A program made the translations under genes and the position numbers. The notes beneath the pieces were generated by a model. That model worked only from the letters and a program-made list of their open reading frames with translations. It had not been told where the DNA came from and ran no database searches. Source: a bacterium (GTDB lineage: Bacteria; Armatimonadota; Zipacnadia; Zipacnadales; UBA11051). Taken from it: DNA of 64,000 nucleotides. The stretch is taken from positions 78,532 through 142,531 of the forward strand of contig JAUVVY010000007.1 in the NCBI GenBank assembly GCA_030604405.1, read 5' to 3'. Positions 51,702 to 58,933 of this stretch are shown one piece after another; position 1 is the stretch's first letter; the number at the start of each line of letters is the position of its first letter.

Positions 51702-52582
51702 AGGCCATAGCACTGTCTTCCCATTCGCGATCATCCGGCCTGCTGTTGATCGTAGCCACCCCGATAGGCAACCTCAGTGACATCTCCGAGCGCGCCCTCG
51801 AGGCCCTGCAATATGCCGACCTCATCGCCGCCGAAGACACCCGCCGTATCGCCAAGCTGATGTCACATTTCGGCATCGAGAAGCCCACCGAAAGCTTTCA
51901 CGGTGACAGCGGCGCGGCGAAGCTCGACCGCATTATCGAGCGCCTGCGCCAGGGCCAGACTGTGGCGTATGTCAGCGACGCCGGGACGCCGACGATCTCC
52001 GACCCGGGAGCCGACCTCGTCAGAGCGGCTGCAGAAGCCGGCATCGCCATCTGCCCCATCCCCGGCCCCAGCGCCCTTACTGCGGCACTAAGCGCCTCGG
52101 GCATCAACGCCGACCGCTTCCTGTTTCTGGGCTATCCGCCGCGCAAGGCGGGAGAGCGGGCAGAATTCTTCAGGCTAGTCACCTCCCAGCCATGGACGGT
52201 TGTGCTCTATGAAGCTCCGCACCGCCTGCGGCCCACATTAGAGGAGCTGGCTGAACTCGCCGGCGACAGGTACGCGGTTGCAGGTCGCGAGATTAGCAAG
52301 AAGTTCGAGGAATTCGTCCGCGGGCCACTCGGCGAGCTTGCCCAACACTTTGCCGAAAATGAGCCGCGTGGGGAATTTGTGATAATCATTGAAGCCAGCG
52401 GCGACGCGCCCACTGAAGCCGCACCTGACGAAGCAGCGATCCGCGCGACGCTCGAGCAGCTTCTGCAATCCGGCATGTCGGTCAAGACCGCCGCTGACGT
52501 TGTCGCAAAGCTGACCTCAATGTCGCGCAATGCGGCGTACAAAATGGCCCTGGACATGGCAGATAAATCGGCGGAGGAATAG
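51698..52582 (+). CDS. rsmI: 16S rRNA 2'-O-methyltransferase RsmI
   Basis: A 294-residue SAM-dependent tetrapyrrole-methylase-fold enzyme that methylates the ribose of C1402 in 16S rRNA. Signature blocks: LLIVATPIGNLSDISERALE, AAEDTRRIAKLMSHFGI, AYVSDAGTPTISDPGADLVR, PIPGPSALTAALSASG, VLYEAPHRLRPTLEEL. The start is a GTG at 51698 overlapping the nadE stop (GTGA). The C-terminal tail contains the small helical domain common in the family. Confidence 0.95.
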   Translation: MKAIALSSHSRSSGLLLIVATPIGNLSDISERALEALQYADLIAAEDTRRIAKLMSHFGIEKPTESFHGDSGAAKLDRIIERLRQGQTVAYVSDAGTPTISDPGADLVRAAAEAGIAICPIPGPSALTAALSASGINADRFLFLGYPPRKAGERAEFFRLVTSQPWTVVLYEAPHRLRPTLEELAELAGDRYAVAGREISKKFEEFVRGPLGELAQHFAENEPRGEFVIIIEASGDAPTEAAPDEAAIRATLEQLLQSGMSVKTAADVVAKLTSMSRNAAYKMALDMADKSAEE

Positions 52583-52723
52583 GACACCGGATCCGCTCGC
52601 CCTGACAATTCATGAAGCAAGAGAAAGGGGTCGAGTAGCTAAGCCATCTGGCTTCCCTCTCACCGGTCCGAGCCTGGACTCTGGCGCGCAACTCCAGTCT
52701 TGTCTTGCTACAGCGTGGCACGC
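52583..52723. other. Convergent spacer rsmI / HEAT gene
   Basis: Contains the 3' flank of the first HEAT gene copy, CTTGCTACAGCGTGGCACGC (52704-52723), which is repeated at 53682-53702 in the second copy. No terminator hairpin found. Confidence 0.5.
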
Positions 52724-53431
52724 CTACACAGTTGCGTCGCCGGAATGGCCAATCTCTTTGAGCGCCTCTGCGGCGGCCTCGCGCACGTCGGCGTCGCTGT
52801 CTTTCAGGGCCTCAGACAGCGGCTCCACGGCTCGCCCATCGCCGACCTGCCCCAGTGCCCACGCGGCGACCCCGCGCACCAGCCACTCGCTATCTTTGAG
52901 GGCCTGACACAGCGGCTCCACGGCCCGCGCATCGCCGATCTCCCCCAGCGCCAGCGCAAAACCCATGCGCGCACCCAAGTCGCTGTCTTTGAGGGCCCAA
53001 CACAGTGGCTCCACGGCTCGCCCATCGCCGATCCGCCCCAGCGCAATCGCGGCGCCACAGCGCACACGGTAGTCGCTGTCTTTGAGGGCCTCACACAGCG
53101 GCTCCACAGCCCGCGCATGGCCGATCTTACCCAGCGCCACCGTGGCGGCCAAACGCACAAGCTCATCGCTGTCGTTGAGGGCCTCACGCAGCGGCTCCAC
53201 GGCCCGCGCATCGCCAATCTGCCCCAGCGCCCCCGCGGCGGTCACGCGCACCGAACCGTCGCTATCTTTCAGGACCTCACACAGCGGCTCCACAGCCGGG
53301 GCGCCCATCTTCACCAGCGCATTTACAGCGGCAGAGCGGACATCCTCGCTCGTGTGGAAGAGGGCCTTGATGAGACCGCCGACATTCCCCCTCTCTGCCA
53401 TCTTCTCGATGTTCGGTTTGAATGACCACAT
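52724..53431 (-). CDS. HEAT-repeat protein, tandem paralogue 1
   Basis: A ~235-residue cytoplasmic protein of six or seven 31-residue PBS-lyase HEAT repeats, consensus DARAVEPLCEALKDSDxxVR followed by xAAAxALGxIG. The short lead MWSFKPNIEKMAERGNVGGL resembles bacterial HEAT proteins that begin with a cap. Start at 53431 has GGGAGG 6 bases upstream. About 70% of positions match the paralogue at 53698-54423 by eye, and the upstream and downstream flanks are duplicated too. No enzyme motif is present; a scaffold role is likely. Confidence 0.85.
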   Translation of the reverse strand: MWSFKPNIEKMAERGNVGGLIKALFHTSEDVRSAAVNALVKMGAPAVEPLCEVLKDSDGSVRVTAAGALGQIGDARAVEPLREALNDSDELVRLAATVALGKIGHARAVEPLCEALKDSDYRVRCGAAIALGRIGDGRAVEPLCWALKDSDLGARMGFALALGEIGDARAVEPLCQALKDSEWLVRGVAAWALGQVGDGRAVEPLSEALKDSDADVREAAAEALKEIGHSGDATV

Positions 53432-53576
53432 AGCGAGCCTCCCTCTAACGCTGGACATTCTTCGGTCGTACGTGTTGTATCAAACACTTCCAGACACTGC
53501 ACGCTCAAAAAAGCGGAACATGCTCCCCTTGCGGCCAACCCACGGCGTAGTGTTTAGCAAAGCAAGTTCATCCTGA

Positions 53577-53660
53577 CGTGGCGGCGGAGCGCACATCGGC
53601 GTAACTGTCCTTGAGGGCCTCGCACAGCACCTCCACAGCGACGGCACCCAGCGATGCCGC
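53577..53660 (-). pseudogene. Broken third HEAT unit between the tandem paralogues
   Basis: Minus strand reads ASLGAVAVEVLCEALKDSYA then DVRSAA, one HEAT repeat of the same family, ending at a TGA. It lies between the duplicated upstream flank of paralogue 1 and the duplicated downstream flank of paralogue 2, marking the junction of the duplication. It has no start. Confidence 0.65.
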
Positions 53661-53697
53661 GCGAGTCGGCTCTCATCTTGCTACAGCGTGGGCACGC

Positions 53698-54423
53698 CTA
53701 CACAGTTGCGTCGCCGGCCCGGCCAATCTTTTGGAGCGCCTCCTCGGCGACGAAGCGCAGAGGAATGTAAAAGTCCGTATCCCTATCTTTGAGGGCCTCA
53801 CGCAGCGGCTCCACGGCCCGCGCATCGCCGATTTCGCCCAGCGCCTCCGCGGCGGAAAAGCGCACACCGGCGTCGCTGTCTTTGAGGGCCTCACACAGCG
53901 GCTCCACGGCCCACGCATCGCCGATTTCGCCCAGCGCCTCCGCAGCAGCCCGGCGCACATCCCGGACGTTGTCTTTGAGGGCCTCACACAGCGGCTCCAC
54001 GGCCCGCGCATCGCCGATCCGCCCCAGCGCCTTCGCGGCGACCCAGCGGACACCGACCTCGCTGTCTTTGAGGGCCTCACACAGCGGCTCCACGGCCCGC
54101 GCATCGCCGATCCGCCCCAGCGCCTTCGCGGCGTCCCAGCGGACACCGACCTCGCTGTCTTTGAGGGCCTCACACAGCGGCTCCACGGCCCGCGCATCGC
54201 CGATCTTCCCCAGCGCCCACGCGGCGCTCCGCCGCACCACCACATCCCAGCCGCTGTCTTTCAGGGCCTCACACAGCGGCTCCAAGGCCGGAGCGCCGAT
54301 CCGCCGTAGCGCCTCCGCGGCCGCAGAGCTGACATCCTCGCTCCTGTGGGAGAGTGCCTTGGTGAGCCCGCGTAGATTCCGCCTCTTTTCCATCTTCTCG
54401 ATGTTCGGTTTGAATGGCCACAT
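53698..54423 (-). CDS. HEAT-repeat protein, tandem paralogue 2
   Basis: A ~241-residue HEAT protein with seven repeats. Start at 54423 (AAGGAGG 6 bases upstream) gives MWPFKPNIEKMEKRRNLRGL, matching paralogue 1. Two neighbouring repeats (54001-54093 and 54094-54186) differ by one base in 93, so repeat copy number is changing now by slippage or recombination. One repeat has a short insertion (DRDTDFYIPLRFVAEEALQK). Promoter-like GATACAAT lies about 50 bases upstream. Confidence 0.85.
   Translation of the reverse strand: MWPFKPNIEKMEKRRNLRGLTKALSHRSEDVSSAAAEALRRIGAPALEPLCEALKDSGWDVVVRRSAAWALGKIGDARAVEPLCEALKDSEVGVRWDAAKALGRIGDARAVEPLCEALKDSEVGVRWVAAKALGRIGDARAVEPLCEALKDNVRDVRRAAAEALGEIGDAWAVEPLCEALKDSDAGVRFSAAEALGEIGDARAVEPLREALKDRDTDFYIPLRFVAEEALQKIGRAGDATV
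54001..54186 (-). repeat. Two nearly identical 93-bp HEAT units
   Basis: Units 54001-54093 and 54094-54186 differ at one visible position (GGCGACCC versus GGCGTCCC, changing V to D in the product). Other HEAT units in the gene are far more diverged, so this is a recent tandem duplication. Confidence 0.9.
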
Positions 54424-54928
54424 AGCTAGCCTCCTTCGAAGCGTGCACATTCTTCGGTGGTACGTATTGTATCAAACACTGTCAGACACTGCACGCTTGA
54501 AAAAGGGGATTGTGCTCCCCCTGGGGCCGACCCATGATGTTGTGTTTGGCAAAGCAAGCTCATCCTGACGCCTCGGGCGAGCGTGCCCACAACGGCTAGG
54601 ACAACGGCTTGGCTGGACGGCCGAGCCATGCGGTGAGAAAGGGCGCGGGCCGGTTTCACTCCGGACGCTGCGGCACCCACTGCTTTGCAGCGGGTACCCG
54701 ACGTTCAGCCAGCCCCTCCGCAAGGCTACGCCAACGGATGTCGGGCAGGATGCCCGACCCACGGGAATATATTTGGGATGCCCGGGCTCCGCAATGAGTG
54801 AAAGACACTCACAGGCTGGAAAGCCTGTGCCACGCGATGATTATTGTGATGCCCAGGCCACGCGAAGGACAGGCAATCTTCGGCAAGCGCAGGTCAGGCC
54901 GAGCCACGCGTTTTATCAATAATGCGGA
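54424..54928. repeat. Duplicated HEAT-gene upstream region followed by dispersed palindromes
   Basis: 54424-54571 is the upstream flank of paralogue 2, homologous to 53432-53577 upstream of paralogue 1 (shared GTATCAAACACT, CAGACACTGCACGCT, AGCAAAGCAAG, TCATCCTGACG). After that come CACCCACTGCTTTGCAGCGG (54671-54690), GTCGGGCAGGATGCCCGACC (54739-54758), CACAGGCTGGAAAGCCTGTG (54810-54829) and GGTCAGGCCGAGCCACGCG (54892-54910). No gene. Confidence 0.65.
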
Positions 54929-55375
54929 TTAGACGCCCCTGGAAAGGGAAAGTATCATCAGTCCGCCGACAACCATCAGCGTCCCGACAACCTTGTTCCA
55001 CGTCAGCTTCTCGCCCAAAAACGGAACCGCAAGAAATACCGTCAGTACCGGGTAGCCTGAAGAGAACACCGCGACCTTTGAGACCTCGCCGAGTTGGACC
55101 GCATACAGGTACGTCGCTCCGCCGACGCCGACGCCCAGGAGGCCGCTCAGGACAATATACAGCCAGGCCCGGCAGCTCAAGCGTCCGACTTCACCATAGA
55201 AACCGGTGAACAGGCCGCAAATCAACAGGGCTACGGTGGCGAGACTGAAACGGAAGAATTGTGCCGCTAGCGGCGACATTCCGGGCATGGTGTTGAGGGC
55301 CACTTTGTCAATCACGCCGCCCACGCCCCATCCAATGATCGCTACCACACATGCTACAAGCACGTATCTCTTCAA
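54929..55375 (-). CDS. Single-domain EamA transporter (half-size DMT)
   Basis: A 148-residue membrane protein with five predicted helices and one EamA domain: KRYVLVACVVAIIGWGVGGV, AAQFFRFSLATVALLICGLF, then the conserved GEVSKVAVFSSGYPVLTVFL and AVPFLGEKLTWNKVVGTLMV. Full-size drug/metabolite transporters have two such domains; half-size members work as dimers. It resembles the C-terminal half of the chimeric gene just upstream (55494-56219), so the two may derive from an old duplicate. Substrate unknown. Confidence 0.78.
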   Translation of the reverse strand: MKRYVLVACVVAIIGWGVGGVIDKVALNTMPGMSPLAAQFFRFSLATVALLICGLFTGFYGEVGRLSCRAWLYIVLSGLLGVGVGGATYLYAVQLGEVSKVAVFSSGYPVLTVFLAVPFLGEKLTWNKVVGTLMVVGGLMILSLSRGV

Positions 55376-55443
55376 GGTCGTATTCCTTCAGGCCCGCGGA
55401 TAGGGCAGTTGACAGATGTGTTGTGGCTTGGCCTAACCCCTAG

Positions 55444-55468
55444 CCCTCTTCCCTGGTAGGGAAGGGGG
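55444..55468. repeat. CCCTCTTCCCTGG palindrome, copy 3
   Basis: CCCTCTTCCCTGGTAGGGAA followed by GGGGG; one mismatch in the stem. Flanked by CCTAACCCC and GGGGGTTAGG, so the full palindrome is ~60 bp. It separates the two EamA-containing genes. Confidence 0.85.
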
Positions 55469-55493
55469 ACTCAAAAGGGGGTTAGGTGAGCAG

Positions 55494-56219
55494 TTATGAT
55501 TCTTCTCTGGGCTTGCCGGATGCGGTCAGAACGATGAGGCCGCCGATGACCAGGGCAGTTCCCAGCAGCTTTTGCCACGCGAGACTTTCGCCCAGCCACG
55601 CTGCGGCCACGAACACCGTTACCAGAGGCCATGCGGAGGTAAAGACGACCACCTTCGATATCTCGCCGCCGCCGGCTGCAAAGAAATAGGCCACCTGCCC
55701 CAGCACCGCTGCCAGAGCTGTCCTCAACATCTGTCCCCAGCAACATAGGAAATCCAGCACAAAAAGAGGGCTGGGTGGCCGCAGTGACTCGGTGACGCCC
55801 CGAGCAGTGAGAGCACTGGCGGCGAACGGGATCCGTGCCGCCCGTGCGAACAGATCTTCAAGCAATCGCCGGTAGAACGCGCAGTGTTCCGACGGCGTAG
55901 GGAACTTTGGCGAGATGACTTCGACGTACAGAGGCTCCGACAATGGCTGGCTGCCGACGTAAGGCTGCAGTTGACTGATCCCCAATTGGTTCTCGAACCG
56001 CACTTTGAAACGGCCGTGGCTTACTTTCACCCGGTCGCCGCCCACACGCAGGACATCAGCGCCAGCGCATTCGGCCCAGTAGTTGGCCCACTCGCGCAGA
56101 CAGTGCGTCGCCGGCGCCAGCATGAGGCGAAACTCTTCCGGAACGAGTTCGATTACCTCGTCGCGTTCCTGCCACAGGTGGAGTTGCCCTATCTGGATCT
56201 CGTTACAAGTAGTTGACAC
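55494..56219 (-). CDS. Chimera: DUF2357-like N-terminus fused to an EamA half-domain
   Basis: A 241-residue frame of two unrelated parts. Residues ~1-150 are soluble and resemble the N-terminal region of DUF2357 proteins, found with McrB-like GTPases or nucleases in defence loci (RFENQLGISQLQPYVGSQPL, EPLYVEVISPKFPTPSEHCA, YRRLLEDLFARAARIPFAAS). From about residue 160 the sequence becomes the second half of an EamA domain (GEISKVVVFTSAWPLVTVFV, AWLGESLAWQKLLGTALVIG). No linker is visible. The parts were most likely joined by a deletion, so this is probably debris rather than a designed fusion. The DUF2357 match is from memory of family motifs and is moderate. Confidence 0.6.
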   Translation of the reverse strand: MSTTCNEIQIGQLHLWQERDEVIELVPEEFRLMLAPATHCLREWANYWAECAGADVLRVGGDRVKVSHGRFKVRFENQLGISQLQPYVGSQPLSEPLYVEVISPKFPTPSEHCAFYRRLLEDLFARAARIPFAASALTARGVTESLRPPSPLFVLDFLCCWGQMLRTALAAVLGQVAYFFAAGGGEISKVVVFTSAWPLVTVFVAAAWLGESLAWQKLLGTALVIGGLIVLTASGKPREES

Positions 56220-56560
56220 GTCAGTTTCTCAATAGCCCTCTTTCAGCCAGAACCGTTCCTGTTACCCGGCCTCCCTCTTCCTATCCTTACCTTTTCGTGA
56301 CCACGATACGAGTTTCCTTCTCAGATGACGAACACTAATGCACATGCTTTGCGTACATCGCGTCTCCCTCGAAGGCCCCTTTTACGTGACGATGAAGGAG
56401 CTTTGTGACCGGCACATGAGACATAACTCGACTTATGTGCCATGTCGGCTAGGTGAGTGGGCATTCCCAAGGTCGCTATTACCTCACGAGGAGCGGTCGG
56501 CCAGCCGGGATGAGCACTTGGCAAATGCTTGACAAACGTGGTAGGCTTTGAAGCAACACG
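56220..56560. other. Spacer with a possible operator
   Basis: About 340 bases without a gene. An inverted repeat GGCACAT...ATGTGCC at 56411-56441 encloses a second one (ACATAA/TTATGT), a candidate operator. TTGACA at 56529-56534 could be a -35 for the next gene but no good -10 follows. Confidence 0.35.
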
Positions 56561-57175
56561 ATGGTGTCCGGAGCACACAATGATGGAGGCGATATCTTGG
56601 CCAAACCGGAGATACAGTCAGCTAAACTGAAGTGGCACGATTACAGCGCTGCGAGTGTCCTGAATCTCGAGCGGGAGGAGTTTGGGAAGTGGTGCCGGGA
56701 CCTGGAGGAGCTTCCTGAGGGTGCGAGGATTATAGAGGACGAAATCGTGCTCATGTACGAGGCTTTCCAGCAGGTTGCGGATGCCGCACGAGCGCAAGTC
56801 GCCGGTACGCTGGATGACCCGATGGTCCGGTCGCTCGGCGAGACTGTCGACAACCTTTTTCTCGAAACCTGTCTCCGGCCGAAGATCCTGAGCCTCGGAA
56901 AGGGTGATGATCTCCCTACCGCGGCCTGGCGTCCGGAAATCTCTTGGGCGGTGGTCTACAGCGATGATAGGGCCTTCTTCCCCAAGCACGCCGTGGAACT
57001 TTTCATAGATGCATTAGAGACGTTGTGTGGCTATCGGCATCGGCGTTACGGTGTGTGTCAAGCTCCTGCGCGGGACAATCCGGATGAGCCCTGTGGGAAT
57101 CTCTTCCTCCGCGAGCGCATTGATGCCATCTATTGCAGTGCCGCTTGCCGCAAACAGGTACAGCGCGGCAAATAG
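56561..57175 (+). CDS. CGNR-like zinc-finger protein
   Basis: About 204 residues. The C-terminal ~45 residues carry a zinc-binding pattern like the CGNR finger: Cys in YGVCQAPAR, Cys in DEPCGNLFLRERIDAI, then YCSAACRKQVQRGK. The rest is a helical domain without known motif. CGNR proteins are usually annotated as possible RNA-binding or stress-related regulators. The ATG at 56561 lacks a ribosome binding site; a TTG at 56597 has GGAGG 7 bases upstream and may be the true start. It lies between the DUF2357-EamA chimera and a tyrosine recombinase, within the accessory zone. Confidence 0.65.
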   Translation: MVSGAHNDGGDILAKPEIQSAKLKWHDYSAASVLNLEREEFGKWCRDLEELPEGARIIEDEIVLMYEAFQQVADAARAQVAGTLDDPMVRSLGETVDNLFLETCLRPKILSLGKGDDLPTAAWRPEISWAVVYSDDRAFFPKHAVELFIDALETLCGYRHRRYGVCQAPARDNPDEPCGNLFLRERIDAIYCSAACRKQVQRGK

Positions 57176-57190
57176 GGGCCAATTAGGGCA

Positions 57191-57223
57191 ATGTCACAGT
57201 TAAGCGCGAGCTAACTGTGACAT
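57191..57223 (+). terminator. Inverted repeat after the CGNR-like gene
   Basis: ATGTCACAGTTA and TAACTGTGACAT are perfect 12-base arms around AGCGCGAGC. It lies 15 bases past the stop codon. There is no T-run after it, so it may be an operator or recombination-related site instead of a terminator. Confidence 0.45.
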
Positions 57224-57287
57224 CCGTGTGCGACGGCTTTACACACCAAACATCCCGTAGTAGAGTGCAGTTATTGACAAACAGAAA

Positions 57288-57329
57288 GGCCCGCCGAGAT
57301 CGATTGCCTGATCGGGGCCTCAGCGGGCC
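57288..57329 (-). terminator. Intrinsic terminator on the minus strand
   Basis: Minus strand: GGCCCGCTGAGG ... CTCGGCGGGCC followed by TTTCTGTTTGTC. Good stem with a T-rich tail. No minus-strand gene precedes it within 1 kb (the tyrosine recombinase is on the plus strand), so what it terminates is unclear. Confidence 0.55.
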
Positions 57330-57403
57330 CAACAGTTGAGGCGAACGCTCGTGTCCGCCCACAAATACTTTAGTGGTTTGCATACGCCCCGTCAAGTGCG
57401 GAG

Positions 57404-58537
57404 TTGATGCCCCCACTCGAGAGGACACGGTCTTCGCCTCGCAGAGCCAGCAGTCTGCTGGCTACGTGGAGGTTTGGTACCGTGGGACAAGCTGCCAGCA
57501 AATCAGTCCAACTCTCGCTGATGGAAAGGGACGGGACGCCCACGCCTTCTGGCCGAATGTCAGAGGCGGGCCCTGTCCAGAAGCAGTCACCCACTGAGGC
57601 AAATTTCAACCTGAGCGAACTGGCCAGTCGCTTCCTCGAACACCTCAGCCGTGTGCGAAGGTGCAGCCCACGCACCATTGTATCCTATAAGGCGGACTAC
57701 GGTAAGCTCACTGCGAACCTGATGGCGGCTGGACACGACCTCGATGTGCGCAATATCTCGTCAAATCACATTGAGCGCTGTATTGCACAGCTGAGTCATC
57801 TTTCACCTGAGTCTATTCGGCGCTTCGTATATGCGCTTCGATCCCTGTTTGAGTACCTGTGCAAGCTCGAAATCCTCAGCCGCAACACAGCGCAGGACGT
57901 GCCACTCCCGCAAAAGCCTCATGAGCTCGCCCAGGCCTTCTCCCGCGACCAAGCCGATCAACTCATGGCGGCTTGTGAGACTCTGCAGGAGCGCATAATC
58001 GTCGGCCTTCTGCGCTGCTGCGGACTGCGTCGCTCAGAGCTATTGAGCCTTGACCTCGCCGACATCGGCGCCGACTTTAGTTCGTTGCGCGTCTCGGGCA
58101 AGAACCACAGGCAACGTGACATCCCCCTTCACCGTGACCTGCGCAGACTGCTGCAGGCCCATGTGGCCAGCCTGCCTGACAGTGACGAGCCCGCGCTGGT
58201 CCGCAACCGATGCGGGCGGCGCATGTCCCCGACCACTCTCCACAGACTTTTCCACAAGCTTCTGAAGCGCGCGGAGCTAGCTGAGAAAGGGCTGAGCCCT
58301 CACGCCTTGCGGCACCATTTCGCAAGCGAGTTGATCCGGGCTGGCGTCGACATCGCCACCGTGGCCGCCTTAATGGGGCATTCGAACATTTCCGTGACCA
58401 GCCGTTATCTGCACTCTGACGCCGCGAGCAAGCAGAGCGCCGTCGACAGTCTGCCAGGGATACCTGCGTCCCCGGCGGCAGAACCTGACACGCCGACAGT
58501 TGACGAGGAATCGCTGTCAGATAGGTGTGTTCAATAA
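57404..58537 (+). CDS. Tyrosine recombinase (XerC/D-like integrase)
   Basis: A site-specific recombinase of up to 377 residues. The SAM-like core-binding domain (~65-165; LASRFLEHLSRVRRCSPRTI) and catalytic domain are complete, with R209 (CGLRRSELL), K233 (SGKNHRQRDIPL), H300 and R303 (SPHALRHHF), H326 (MGHSNISVTSRYLHSD) and nucleophile Y335. The first ~55 residues have no counterpart in the family and the start is unclear: in-frame ATGs at 57521 and 57557 are alternatives, none with a good ribosome binding site. The C-terminus has a ~40-residue Pro/Glu-rich tail. It is followed by a small gene and a large serine recombinase on the same strand. Confidence 0.88.
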   Translation: MMPPLERTRSSPRRASSLLATWRFGTVGQAASKSVQLSLMERDGTPTPSGRMSEAGPVQKQSPTEANFNLSELASRFLEHLSRVRRCSPRTIVSYKADYGKLTANLMAAGHDLDVRNISSNHIERCIAQLSHLSPESIRRFVYALRSLFEYLCKLEILSRNTAQDVPLPQKPHELAQAFSRDQADQLMAACETLQERIIVGLLRCCGLRRSELLSLDLADIGADFSSLRVSGKNHRQRDIPLHRDLRRLLQAHVASLPDSDEPALVRNRCGRRMSPTTLHRLFHKLLKRAELAEKGLSPHALRHHFASELIRAGVDIATVAALMGHSNISVTSRYLHSDAASKQSAVDSLPGIPASPAAEPDTPTVDEESLSDRCVQ

Positions 58538-58574
58538 GCCCGGCCCGTACACAGACTAAACCGAGGAGCAAAGA

Positions 58575-58733
58575 ATGCAGAAAATGACCACCAAGAGCAA
58601 GTCCAAACCGAGTGATGCTGAGCGGAAAGCAGCTCGTATATTGGCCTCAGCCGCCGTGAAGGTAGCAGTGCGCGAATCGGTGCCACAAGAAGATGCACCT
58701 GAGAAGACGGATGCAAAAGATGAGCGCGAGTGA
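58575..58733 (+). CDS. Small basic/acidic 52-residue protein between two recombinases
   Basis: ATG at 58575 is preceded by GAGGAG with a 6-base spacing, a strong ribosome binding site. The product begins MQKMTTKSKSKPSDAERKAA, has a short helical middle (RILASAAVKVAVRESV) and an acidic C-terminus (EDAPEKTDAKDERE). It starts 38 bases after the recombinase stop and could be co-transcribed with it. I do not recognise the family. A recombination accessory protein is one guess. Confidence 0.55.
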   Translation: MQKMTTKSKSKPSDAERKAARILASAAVKVAVRESVPQEDAPEKTDAKDERE

Positions 58734-58933
58734 TGTGCTCAGATACTTATTTGTGCCGGATTATAAAGGTATTCAATGGCGGTAAGCCTTCATTTGTAAG
58801 AGTTAACTAAAAGTGCTTAAATCCTTTATAATTAGCAGCAGGCATAATTGGCTTGATATCTGTGGATGCACCGCACACGAAGGTCAGCTTGATTGACCGC
58901 TCTCAAATATATTTCATGTGGAGGCAAAACAAT
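58734..58933. other. AT-rich spacer before the serine recombinase
   Basis: Clearly more AT-rich than the rest of the window. A TATAAT at 58827-58832 could be a -10 box with a poor -35. The serine recombinase ribosome binding site (GGAGG at 58920-58924) is at its end. Attachment-site remnants could lie here but none is demonstrable. Confidence 0.4.

Noticed and set aside
53777..54300. Regular ~93-bp repeats resembling an array
   Set aside because: They are in-frame HEAT units of a protein gene, not a CRISPR array: units are too long, diverged, and there are no spacers.
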